A stretch of DNA of 11,307 nucleotides from the NCBI GenBank assembly GCA_030617525.1, contig JAUWVG010000029.1, positions 1 to 11,307 on the forward strand, written 5' to 3'. The DNA is from Candidatus Aminicenantota bacterium (GTDB lineage Bacteria; Acidobacteriota; Aminicenantia; Aminicenantales; Aminicenantaceae). The notes below the pieces were generated by a model that searched no databases, was not told where the DNA came from, and saw only the letters and a list, made by a program, of their open reading frames with translations. The position numbers were made by a program, and so were the translations under genes. Shown piece after piece: positions 1 through 6,011 of the stretch; the first letter of the stretch is position 1, and each line of letters starts with the position of its first letter.

Positions 1-1395
1 CCCAGCCCTACGGGATATCTCCATGTTGGAGCAGTCCGGACTTGTCTGTTCAATTGGCTGTATGCCCGTCATCACCGCGGCAAATTTTTGCTTCGTATTG
101 AGGATACGGACACCGTTCGATCTTCTGACGACATGACTCAGATCATTTTAGATGGGCTGAAATGGCTTGGACTGGATTGGGACGAGAACCTTATTTTTCA
201 ATCGGAGAGGATTCCGTTATATAAAGAGAGAGCAGAAGAACTCGTTAGAGAAAATAAAGCATATTACTGCTACTGTTTGCCCGAGGAGATTCAGAAGAGA
301 AAAAAAGGGAAAGAACAGAGCTGGATGTACGACAAGTTCTGCCAGACATTATCGGTGGAGGAGAAGAACCGTCTGGAGTCTGAGGGAAGAAAGAGAGCCA
401 TAAGGTTTTCTATTCCTGAAGGGGAAACGAGTTTTAAAGATCTCCTTCATGGCCCAATTTCAGTAAAAAACCACACCATTGATGACTTTGTGATTCTTCG
501 CAGAGATGGAATGCCGACCTATCATCTTTCTGTCGTAGTAGACGATTCAGAACAAAAAATTACACATATTATCAGAGGAGATGATCATATCTCCAATACA
601 CCCAAACATATTTTGCTCTATGAGGCATTTAATATCTCTCCCCCTGAGTTTGCTCACCTGGCTCTTATCTTAGGCCCTGACAAAAAAAAATTGAGCAAAC
701 GGCATGGCGTTAGCTCTATAATGCAGTTTCAGGAACAGGGTTATTTTCCCCTATCTTTCTTAAATTTTCTGGCCTTAATGAGTTGGGATCCGGGGGATGG
801 GGAGAGGATCTATTCCCTTGTGGAAATGTTTGAAAAATTTCAATTAGAGAAAGTGAGAAAAAACAGCCCCATATTCGATGGCGCCAAACTGGAATGGTTT
901 AATGGACAATTGATTTCTCAGATGAGTGCGGATCAGCTTTTTCTCCATGTGAAACCAGAGCTTGAAAAAAACGGACTCTGGAGGGATGAGCAGGGAGAGG
1001 AAAAAAAAGACTGGTTTTTTAAATTCCTCAATCTGCTCAAGGAAAGGGCCCGAACTATTGATGATTTTGCACGGAGAGGAAGGCCGTTCCTCTCAGATGA
1101 TTTTGAATATGAGGCCTCGGCTGTCGAGAAATATCTTCAGGAAAATAGACTTTTGGATTTGATCCCTGAATTAGCTGAAAAATTCAGTCATCTGGATTCT
1201 TTTTCAGTTGAACAGATTGAGCTGGAACTGCGGAATTTTGCAGAAATAAAAAATGTTAAAGCCGCACTCCTTATTCATGCCTGCAGAGTTCTGATTTTGG
1301 GAATGGCCGTCAGTCCTAGTATTTTTGAAGTGTTCGAGCTGATCGGCAAAGAGAAAGTGACCGAGAGGATGGCCTTGATCCAAAAATTTTTTTAA
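1..1395 (+). CDS. gltX: Glutamyl-tRNA synthetase (5' partial)
   Basis: This class I aminoacyl-tRNA synthetase charges tRNA-Glu (or tRNA-Glu/Gln if non-discriminating) with glutamate in the cytoplasm. The frame is open from base 1 and begins with PSPTGYLHVGA, so the HIGH-type signature is present as HVGA at visible residues 8-11, and only about ten N-terminal residues are lost off the window. It is followed by the GluRS-typical FNWLYARH and LLRIEDTD. The AYYCYC segment corresponds to the zinc/tRNA-acceptor insert. The second ATP-binding signature (KMSKS type) is KLSKR at residues 230-234, followed by HG as is usual in GluRS. The C-terminal anticodon-binding part is complete, ending with a family-like FEVFELIGKEKV. 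Visible length is 464 residues, normal for the family. The TTG at 88 is internal and not the start. No convincing terminator follows. Family identification is secure; tRNA specificity is not determined. Confidence 0.97.
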   Translation, partial: PSPTGYLHVGAVRTCLFNWLYARHHRGKFLLRIEDTDTVRSSDDMTQIILDGLKWLGLDWDENLIFQSERIPLYKERAEELVRENKAYYCYCLPEEIQKRKKGKEQSWMYDKFCQTLSVEEKNRLESEGRKRAIRFSIPEGETSFKDLLHGPISVKNHTIDDFVILRRDGMPTYHLSVVVDDSEQKITHIIRGDDHISNTPKHILLYEAFNISPPEFAHLALILGPDKKKLSKRHGVSSIMQFQEQGYFPLSFLNFLALMSWDPGDGERIYSLVEMFEKFQLEKVRKNSPIFDGAKLEWFNGQLISQMSADQLFLHVKPELEKNGLWRDEQGEEKKDWFFKFLNLLKERARTIDDFARRGRPFLSDDFEYEASAVEKYLQENRLLDLIPELAEKFSHLDSFSVEQIELELRNFAEIKNVKAALLIHACRVLILGMAVSPSIFEVFELIGKEKVTERMALIQKFF

Positions 1396-1423
1396 GTGAC
1401 TTAACCTGGATTATTTACGAGTC

Positions 1424-1526
1424 AAGGTTGCCGTAGATGCGAGGCGCGGCGGATGAAGCTGTGGTACTTCACCGCAAATCCGTCGCAACAAAGCAAATGC
1501 GGTAAAATTGGCTCGCCTCCTTGAGG
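1424..1526. repeat. REP-like imperfect palindromic element
   Basis: This is a non-coding, locally G+C-rich block between gltX and hutU. The arms GCGGCGGA (1446-1453) and TCCGTCGC (1479-1486) pair over 8 bp with one G-U. Inside them TGAAG (1454-1458) pairs with CTTCA (1467-1471) around an 8-base loop. An alternative pairing is CCGCA (1472-1476) with TGCGG (1498-1502). GAGGC (1441-1445) can pair with GCCTC (1515-1519), and CCTC-CTT-GAGG (1516-1526) closes the right edge. Nested pairing and a composition unlike the flanks suggest a dispersed intergenic repeat (REP or small MITE type). Boundaries are approximate, and copy number cannot be seen here. Confidence 0.5.
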
Positions 1527-1621
1527 TAAAAAATGTCGATTATGAATAGAAAGGACATGGAAGAAGGATTATTCAGAGTGATTTGCCAGAAAACCAAAAT
1601 AAAACTATGATATTGCTTGTG

Positions 1622-1649
1622 TTGAAAAAACATAGACATTTTTTATGAA
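1622..1649 (+). promoter_or_regulatory. Possible sigma70-type promoter for hutU
   Basis: TTGAAA (1622-1627) and TATGAA (1644-1649) are separated by 16 bases and lie 28 bases before the hutU start codon. The match is moderate in an A+T-rich region, so chance is possible. No histidine-utilisation repressor operator was recognised. Confidence 0.3.
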
Positions 1650-1676
1650 TAGTTCAGGTTAAAAACGGAGGAAACA

Positions 1677-3329
1677 ATGAGTAAATACCAGGAAATCAGA
1701 GCTCCCCGCGGGCCCTTACTCCATACTCATGGCTGGTCCCAGGAAGGTGCTTTGCGAATGCTGATGAATAACCTCGATCCCGATGTCGCCGAAAAACCGG
1801 AAGAACTCATTGTTTATGGAGGGACTGGGAAAGCGGCTCGGAACTGGGAGTGTTTCCATGCGATTGTTGAAAGTCTGAAAAATCTCAAAAACGATGAGAC
1901 ACTTGTTGTCCAGTCTGGAAAGCCGGTTGCGGTATTCTCCTCACATCCGGAAGCTCCAAGAGTATTGATTTCTAACTCACAGATTGTTCCCAAGTGGGCG
2001 ACATGGGATGAGTTCCGCCGCTTGGAGGCCAAGGGACTGACGATGTACGGTCAGATGACCGCAGGGAGCTGGATATACATTGGAACCCAAGGAATACTTC
2101 AGGGAACTTATGAGACTCTCGCTTCAGTCGCGGAGAGGCATTTTGGCGGCACTCTCAAAGGAAGACTCGTGTTAACAGCGGGGCTAGGAGGTATGGGTGG
2201 AGCTCAACCATTGGCTGTGACGATGAATGATGGTGTGGCCATTGTTGTGGAAGTGGATGAATCAAGAATTCAAAGACGTCTGGATACAAATTATGTGGAC
2301 ATTATGGTCAAGGATTTAGATGAGGCTTTAAAATTGGCATTTGAAGCCAAAGACAAGGGAGAGGCTCTATCTATTGCTCTTCTCGGCAATGCTGCGGATA
2401 TTCTTCCTGAATTTGCCAAAAGAGGGATCATCCCTGACATTTTAACTGATCAGACTTCTGCCCACGATGAGCTTTATGGTTATGTTCCCCACGAACTTCC
2501 TTATGATGAGGCTGTAAAACTGAGAGAAAAAGATCCAAATGACTACATAGAGCGTTCCTACCAGTCGATGATAGTCCATGTTAACGCCATGCTCGAGCTC
2601 AAAAAAATGGGGGCCTGCACTTTTGATTACGGCAATAATATCCGAGGACAAGCACAAAAAGCCGGTTTAGAAAATGCCTTTGATATTCCCGGTTTTGTTT
2701 CGGAGTACATCCGGCCACTATTCTGCCGTGGCAAAGGGCCTTTCAGATGGGTTGCCTTATCTGGAGATCCTCAAGATATCTACACTACCGATGAGGCCGT
2801 GCTCAAAGAATTCCCTGAAGACGAAGCCCTGGCACGTTGGATCACTAAAGCCCAGAAACAGGTGAAATTTCAGGGACTCCCTTCACGAATATGCTGGCTT
2901 GGATATGGAGAGCGAGCACGTTTTGGCGCGGTCATCAATTCTTTAGTCATAAGCGGAAAGATAAGCGCTCCATTCGTTATTGGGAGAGACCATCTGGATT
3001 CAGGGTCCGTGGCCTCGCCAAACAGAGAGACAGAAGGAATGAGAGACGGTTCGGATGCCATTGCCGACTGGCCCATACTCAATGCCCTTTTAAATGCGAT
3101 CTGTGGAGCTTCCTGGGTATCTGTTCACCATGGAGGTGGAGTCGGTATCGGATTGTCTATTCATGCGGGGATGGTGACCGTAGCCGATGGCCGGGATTCC
3201 ACGGCTCAACGTCTGGAGAGAGTCCTTACGGTTGATCCGGGCCTGGGAGTGGCCAGACATGTGGATGCCGGCTATGAAGAAGCTATCCGCTGTGCTCAAG
3301 AAAAGAGTATTCACATCCCAATGAAGTAA
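1677..3329 (+). CDS. hutU: Urocanate hydratase (urocanase)
   Basis: HutU converts urocanate to 4-imidazolone-5-propionate using tightly bound NAD+. It is the second step of histidine degradation and is cytoplasmic. The 550-residue product has the usual full length for bacterial urocanase. Recognisable blocks run in order: YGGTGKAARNW near the N-terminus, GKPVAVF, the NAD-binding glycine-rich GLGGMGG at residues 169-175, DQTSAHDELYGY, FDYGNNIRGQA, and the active-site block GLPSRICWLGYGER with the conserved cysteine at residue 406. The C-terminal block around SVHHGGGVGIG is also family-typical. The ATG is set by GGAGG at 1667-1671, five bases upstream. Other hut genes (hutH, hutI, hutG) are not adjacent in this window, so it appears as a single gene with its own promoter. 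Identification is secure. Confidence 0.98.
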   Translation: MSKYQEIRAPRGPLLHTHGWSQEGALRMLMNNLDPDVAEKPEELIVYGGTGKAARNWECFHAIVESLKNLKNDETLVVQSGKPVAVFSSHPEAPRVLISNSQIVPKWATWDEFRRLEAKGLTMYGQMTAGSWIYIGTQGILQGTYETLASVAERHFGGTLKGRLVLTAGLGGMGGAQPLAVTMNDGVAIVVEVDESRIQRRLDTNYVDIMVKDLDEALKLAFEAKDKGEALSIALLGNAADILPEFAKRGIIPDILTDQTSAHDELYGYVPHELPYDEAVKLREKDPNDYIERSYQSMIVHVNAMLELKKMGACTFDYGNNIRGQAQKAGLENAFDIPGFVSEYIRPLFCRGKGPFRWVALSGDPQDIYTTDEAVLKEFPEDEALARWITKAQKQVKFQGLPSRICWLGYGERARFGAVINSLVISGKISAPFVIGRDHLDSGSVASPNRETEGMRDGSDAIADWPILNALLNAICGASWVSVHHGGGVGIGLSIHAGMVTVADGRDSTAQRLERVLTVDPGLGVARHVDAGYEEAIRCAQEKSIHIPMK

Positions 3330-3344
3330 TTCTCACTTTGTTCG

Positions 3345-3424
3345 GAAAGGATTCGAGGATTCAAGTGCTTTTTTTATGATTAAATAAGTGTTTTACTTGA
3401 CCCCTTGAATCCTTGAATCCTTTC
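3345..3424. repeat. 21-bp inverted repeat downstream of hutU
   Basis: Arms 3345-3365 and 3404-3424 are reverse complements except for one pair that would be G-U in RNA. The 38-base loop contains a T7-9-rich stretch. The arms themselves contain the tandem motif GGATTC/GAATCC. It could form a strong stem after the hutU stop, but no U-tract follows the right arm directly, so an intrinsic terminator is only possible. A repeat-element origin is at least as likely. Confidence 0.65.
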
Positions 3425-3471
3425 TTTACACTTCTTAATCATTTCACTCGACCCATCGAATCCTTGACCCC
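3395..3471. repeat. Degenerate GACCC..GAATCCTTGA direct repeats
   Basis: The 26-base segments 3395-3420 and 3446-3471 match at 21 of 26 positions, with shared core GAATCCTTGA. A further partial unit CTCGAATCCTT follows at 3471-3481. The left arm of the neighbouring inverted repeat is the same motif in opposite orientation. This looks like a decayed short-unit repeat cluster; no spacer/repeat regularity of a CRISPR is present. Confidence 0.5.
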
Positions 3472-3528
3472 TCGAATCCTTAAAATCCTGCCAACTCTTT
3501 TGTAGATAATCCAAAAACAAAAACATGC

Positions 3529-3543
3529 GGCACAGAATGTGCC
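3529..3543. promoter_or_regulatory. Upstream dyad 1 (GGCACA-GAA-TGTGCC)
   Basis: This is a perfect 6+6 bp inverted repeat with a 3-base centre at 3536, 177 bases upstream of the -12 C of the first sigma54 promoter. It shares the ACA-N3-TGT core with the dyads centred at 3597 and 5842. I infer a binding site for a sigma54 enhancer-binding activator. Confidence 0.5.
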
Positions 3544-3589
3544 ATTTGTTCTGTGTAACTGTCTGTAAAAAGGACGAATAGAGCTGTAC

Positions 3590-3604
3590 GGCACAATGTG
3601 TGTC
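3590..3604. promoter_or_regulatory. Upstream dyad 2 (GGCACA-ATG-TGTGTC)
   Basis: The left half-site GGCACA is identical to that of dyad 1. Symmetry holds at 5 of 6 pairs around a 3-base centre at 3597. The centre-to-centre distance to dyad 1 is 61 bases, close to six helical turns, and it lies 116 bases upstream of the -12 C. Paired, phased sites at this distance are typical of sigma54 activators; the activator itself is not encoded here. Confidence 0.5.
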
Positions 3605-3697
3605 ATAGTTCTCAAAATAAATCCGACTTTTCATTGATCTTGATCCTTATAAATTGTTTAATATCAACTAAATACAAATAATTGGAATTCCTTTCTG

Positions 3698-3714
3698 TTG
3701 GCATAGAAATTGCT
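3698..3714 (+). promoter_or_regulatory. Sigma54 (-24/-12) promoter of peptide operon 1
   Basis: TTGGCATAGAAATTGCT has the invariant GG (3700-3701) and GC (3712-3713) exactly ten bases apart, and the TTGCT -12 box. It differs at one base over 15 from the second promoter at 5936-5950. The predicted transcription start is near 3725, giving a leader of about 19 bases that contains the AGGAGG of the next gene. Sigma54 promoters need an ATP-dependent activator, which fits the dyads upstream. Confidence 0.8.
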
Positions 3715-3743
3715 CTTTCTTACTTCATTAGGAGGTTCGAACA

Positions 3744-3986
3744 ATGAAAAACAAAACTAAAAGAAGGGCGGTCAAATTGACAGCCAGTGTACTCATTGTA
3801 ATGGTGCTGTTGTGTGTTTGGGCTCCCTCAGCACATGCTGATAGTATTTGTAAAAGGGCCATGTCCAAATGCCTTGTCGATGCGTTCATTGCATTGATCT
3901 TGTCTGGCCCGCAAGTGTCTGCAATCTATGCCTCAGGATGTTTCAATGGCTATATCTGGTGTCTGACGTATTATGTGGATTTTTAG
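3744..3986 (+). CDS. Small secreted peptide with twin CX6C motifs (peptide 1)
   Basis: The product is 80 residues and no known family is recognised. A basic N-terminus (KNKTKRR), a hydrophobic core at about residues 12-26 and an A-H-A site at 30-32 form a clear Sec signal peptide. Predicted cleavage before D33 leaves a 48-residue mature peptide. Its four cysteines are C36, C43, C66 and C73, forming two CX6C pairs separated by 22 mostly hydrophobic residues. This suggests two disulfides, as in a helical hairpin, but the pairing is inferred. AGGAGG at 3730-3735 lies 8 bases before the ATG, a strong ribosome site. It is the first gene after a sigma54 promoter and is followed 29 bases later by a second peptide with the same cysteine layout. 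Possible roles include signal, bacteriocin-like peptide or envelope component; none can be chosen from sequence. Confidence 0.85.
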   Translation: MKNKTKRRAVKLTASVLIVMVLLCVWAPSAHADSICKRAMSKCLVDAFIALILSGPQVSAIYASGCFNGYIWCLTYYVDF

Positions 3987-4015
3987 AACAAATAACTCTT
4001 GAGGAGGTTTTTTAA

Positions 4016-4246
4016 ATGAATAAGACCAATAAAAAAAACACGAAGCATATTATTTTTTGTCTTTTGATCTTGACAATGATGGTGAGTCTTTCTGGCGGTG
4101 AGATTGAATTGGGACCCTGTGAATTTGCTTTTATCCGATGTTTCCATGATCCCCTTTGGTATGGAGCGACCACTGAGGGTCTCTTCCACTGTGCACTCGG
4201 ATATGCATTTTGCAAGAAGTATATCGATTCTGTCAAAGGATTCTGA
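4016..4246 (+). CDS. Small secreted peptide with twin CX6C motifs (peptide 2)
   Basis: The product is 76 residues and is not recognised. The N-terminus is basic (NKTNKKNTKH), followed by a hydrophobic segment at residues 12-25 ending in S-L-S-G, a likely Sec signal peptide cleaved near residues 26-28. The mature part is about 48-50 residues, with cysteines at 35, 42, 59 and 66. These make two CX6C pairs separated by 16 residues. The first cysteine sits one position from that of the preceding peptide (36), so leader length and the CX6C repeat are conserved although the rest differs. This suggests an old duplication or common structural selection. GAGGAGG at 4001-4007 lies 8 bases before the ATG and resembles the site of peptide 1. 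It is almost certainly co-transcribed with peptide 1 from the sigma54 promoter. Confidence 0.85.
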   Translation: MNKTNKKNTKHIIFCLLILTMMVSLSGGEIELGPCEFAFIRCFHDPLWYGATTEGLFHCALGYAFCKKYIDSVKGF

Positions 4247-4293
4247 GATAAATGAAAACAGATTTCCGTCTTAGGGATAGAGGGAAAAGAAAA

Positions 4294-5262
4294 ATGAAAA
4301 AAACTTTCTGCTATTTTCTGTTCTTCCTTGTAATGATGTTTGAAGCCGTCTCGAGTCCTTGTGAAGGCGAATCTCTATGTATTCAAAAACCAAAAAACAT
4401 TCGGTTGGAACAGTTTCTCACATTGGGTAGTCTGGAAGATGATCTTTTGTTTCAATGGGTTGGAGTGACAGTTGACCTGCTTGGGAACATCTATGTTACA
4501 GATACGTTAGATTATTCTTTAAAGAAAATTAGCTCCGCCGGAAATCTGTTGAAAAGAAGAGGAGGAAGAGGCCAGGGGCCTGGGGAATTTATGGCCCCCA
4601 GGCTCCTGGATGCTTCAGAAAACTATCTCTATGTTACGGATCATCTTGTATCAGGAATCCAGGTGTTCAACAAGGACCTGCAGTTTGTTTGCCGCATCCC
4701 AATTCAAGTCCCGATAACAGATTTTTGTGTGCTCCGAGATGATGAAATCGCTGTTGCACCCCTCATTGTGAACAGTCAGGCACAGATTTTTTTCTACAAT
4801 GATGCCGGTAAGATAAAAAGAATTTTAACACTTGGCCAGCACCGTGCAGATTTGATAATGGATCAATTCAGTTTTGTTTTTGATGAGCACAAGAATGTCT
4901 ATGTTGCTTACACATTTCAAGATACAATTGAAAAATTCGACAAAAAAGGATCCAGAATATGGAGCACGGAACTACTCGGGAAAAAGAAAGTCAAGAAAGA
5001 GAAAATTTCCGGATATGACCTGCCGACTGAGATCATTTATAAGGATGTGGATCTTGACAACCGGGGAAATATCTATATTCTTGGCGGAAGTTTTTCTGCC
5101 AATCCGAGCAGAGATGTCTATGTCCTCAATCCGGAAGGAATTCAAATTGCTACTTTGACTCTCCCTGATACAAGCCACTGCATTTATATCGATGATAAGG
5201 ATTTTCTCTATTCGAGAGCGAATGCTGGAGTCACTCTGAAAATATTTAAAATAAAATATTGA
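4294..5262 (+). CDS. Exported six-bladed beta-propeller (NHL-like) protein
   Basis: The 322-residue product begins MKKTFCYFLFF, a hydrophobic signal peptide ending near residues 20-22, so it acts outside the cytoplasm. There is no lipobox. The mature region has repeated beta-propeller strands of the NHL type: VDLLGNIYVTD, SENYLYVTD, DEHKNVYVAY and DLDNRGNIYIL, spaced like blades. GQGPGEF (residues 93-99) is the motif often seen in the six-bladed propeller proteins of Bacteroidota, Acidobacteriota and Aminicenantes-like genomes. Such propellers usually bind ligands or partner proteins; no enzymatic residues are evident. An upstream in-frame ATG at 4252 exists, but the start at 4294 has AGAGGG (4279-4284) nine bases before it and gives a clean signal peptide. 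It follows peptide 2 by 47 bases and touches the thioredoxin-fold gene, so it belongs to the same operon. A role in binding or sensing the peptides is an inference. Confidence 0.85.
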   Translation: MKKTFCYFLFFLVMMFEAVSSPCEGESLCIQKPKNIRLEQFLTLGSLEDDLLFQWVGVTVDLLGNIYVTDTLDYSLKKISSAGNLLKRRGGRGQGPGEFMAPRLLDASENYLYVTDHLVSGIQVFNKDLQFVCRIPIQVPITDFCVLRDDEIAVAPLIVNSQAQIFFYNDAGKIKRILTLGQHRADLIMDQFSFVFDEHKNVYVAYTFQDTIEKFDKKGSRIWSTELLGKKKVKKEKISGYDLPTEIIYKDVDLDNRGNIYILGGSFSANPSRDVYVLNPEGIQIATLTLPDTSHCIYIDDKDFLYSRANAGVTLKIFKIKY

Positions 5263-5267
5263 ATCTA

Positions 5268-5774
5268 ATGCAAAAAAATCAAACTAGAAAAAAAATCAAA
5301 TGTCTGATTATATTTTTTCTCTCCGTGCTGAATATGGGAAATACCTATGTGTCTAAACCTGTACAACCGGAAAGAATATTGGAAAATGGGAAAAGCTCTA
5401 TGGTTCTGATTTATATCATCGAATTTAGAGATATCCTGTGTACTCCATGCAGCGAATCCTTCTTGGATTTTTCTCTATCTCTCCCTCTTGAGTTTCAAAA
5501 GGAGAACACATGGGGGATAGTTGTTTTTGAACCAGGTCGCCAAACCAATCTGGGAGAAAAAATTATTGCCAAGAAAGTCCGAGGATTTATGAATGGAAAC
5601 CAGCTTCATTTCCCGGTGTTTATCGATTTTTTCCATATTTTTAAAACTCTGCGGACTCAAGCCACTCAGCTATTGCTTTTAGATTCCACTTCATTGACGG
5701 TCAAAAAGTATGATTTTCCTTTGACTGCAAAACAGAAAGAAGCGATTCTTCTGGCCGTAATGGAAAGTTTGTAA
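5268..5774 (+). CDS. Membrane-anchored or exported thioredoxin-fold protein (TlpA-like, CTPC)
   Basis: The 168-residue product has a basic N-terminus and a hydrophobic stretch at residues 11-23, a signal peptide or anchor. A strand-like VLIYIIEF is followed by DILCTPC with the redox pair C58-C61, then a helix (SESFLDFSLSL). Later comes FPVFIDFFHIF and LLLLDSTSLTVKKYDF, the order of beta strands in a short TlpA/ResA-type fold. The TP normally preceding the third core strand (cis-proline) is replaced by A-T-Q before LLLLD, so reactivity may be altered. The ATG at 5268 is five bases after the propeller stop; a TTG at 5259 overlapping that stop by four bases is an alternative. No strong Shine-Dalgarno is present, suggesting translational coupling. 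In context the obvious inferred role is making or isomerising disulfides in the CX6C peptides of the same operon. Family assignment is moderately secure. Confidence 0.75.
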   Translation: MQKNQTRKKIKCLIIFFLSVLNMGNTYVSKPVQPERILENGKSSMVLIYIIEFRDILCTPCSESFLDFSLSLPLEFQKENTWGIVVFEPGRQTNLGEKIIAKKVRGFMNGNQLHFPVFIDFFHIFKTLRTQATQLLLLDSTSLTVKKYDFPLTAKQKEAILLAVMESL

Positions 5775-5834
5775 ACCGGTTTTCAGTTATATTAAGACTA
5801 GCTCTTTCTTTCAGGTTTAATTATGTTCATAAAA

Positions 5835-5849
5835 TGTACATTGTGTACA
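5835..5849. promoter_or_regulatory. Upstream dyad 3 (TGTACA-TTG-TGTACA)
   Basis: This is a perfect 6+6 bp inverted repeat centred at 5842, 107 bases upstream of the -12 C of the second sigma54 promoter. It has the same ACA-N3-TGT core as the two dyads ahead of the first promoter and lies at nearly the same distance as dyad 2 (116). I infer a site for the same activator. Note that TGTACA is itself self-complementary, which makes the symmetry partly redundant. Confidence 0.5.
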
Positions 5850-5854
5850 TAAAT

Positions 5855-5875
5855 TGAGCATGTTTTCTCTGCTCA
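5855..5875. promoter_or_regulatory. Second dyad ahead of promoter 2 (TGAGCA-N9-TGCTCA)
   Basis: The perfect 6-bp half-sites TGAGCA (5855-5860) and TGCTCA (5870-5875) are separated by nine bases and lie just downstream of dyad 3. The layout would fit an additional regulator site. It is not matched ahead of the first promoter, so a role is uncertain. Confidence 0.3.
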
Positions 5876-5934
5876 GTGAAGAATCCATAAATGCAACCTG
5901 TTTATTTTCAAATAAATAGTTCATTTTCGGAAAA

Positions 5935-5950
5935 TGGCACAGAAATTGCT
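5935..5950 (+). promoter_or_regulatory. Sigma54 (-24/-12) promoter of operon 2
   Basis: TGGCACAGAAATTGCT is a near-consensus sigma54 promoter: GG at 5936-5937, GC at 5948-5949, ten bases between. The spacer AGAAA is identical to that of the first promoter. The predicted start of transcription is near 5961, giving a leader of about 51 bases before the peptide 3 start codon. It implies that peptide 3, the S8 protease and the CHAT protein form a separate unit controlled in parallel with operon 1. Confidence 0.85.
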
Positions 5951-6011
5951 TAATTTAACACTGCAGGGCCAGGAAGGATTTAGCCAAAAATACGGATATA
6001 AGGAGACAAAA

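Larger units (their letters stand above)
3330..3743. other. 414-base intergenic region: repeats, then regulatory region
   Basis: No credible gene is present on either strand. The first 150 bases after hutU are built of GAATCCTTGA-type repeats, including a 21-bp inverted repeat. From about 3520 to 3714 there are two dyads of the ACA-N3-TGT type and a sigma54 promoter, followed by the Shine-Dalgarno of the first peptide gene. The A+T-rich stretch 3610-3690 between dyads and promoter would suit DNA bending. Confidence 0.7.

Noticed and set aside
682..690. A9 run next to the KLSKR motif of gltX as a slippage site
   Set aside because: Three Lys codons are expected here in GluRS, the frame is intact and no alternative product is evident.
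1392..1404. TTAAG-TGA-CTTAA palindrome over the gltX stop as a terminator
   Set aside because: The stem is only 5 bp, A+T-rich and without a following T-tract.
3395..3481. CRISPR array
   Set aside because: Repeat units are degenerate and partly adjacent, with no regular unique spacers and no cas genes.
3529..3543. GGCACAGAATGTGC as a third sigma54 promoter (GG-N10-GC spacing fits)
   Set aside because: It is a perfect palindrome lacking the TTGC of the -12 box and is too far from the gene; a regulator dyad explains it better.
3380..3634. 84-codon reverse-strand open frame between hutU and the first peptide gene
   Set aside because: It runs across the repeat cluster and both dyads, has no ribosome site, and its product looks like translated repeat sequence.
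3662..3674. IHF-like site (TATCAACTAAATA) between dyads and promoter 1
   Set aside because: One mismatch to the consensus in a very A+T-rich stretch; expected by chance, and no equivalent was found ahead of promoter 2.
5934..6011. In-frame ATG at 5934 as start of peptide 3
   Set aside because: The codon overlaps the -24 element of the sigma54 promoter, so it lies upstream of the transcript; 6012 has a Shine-Dalgarno and a clean signal peptide.
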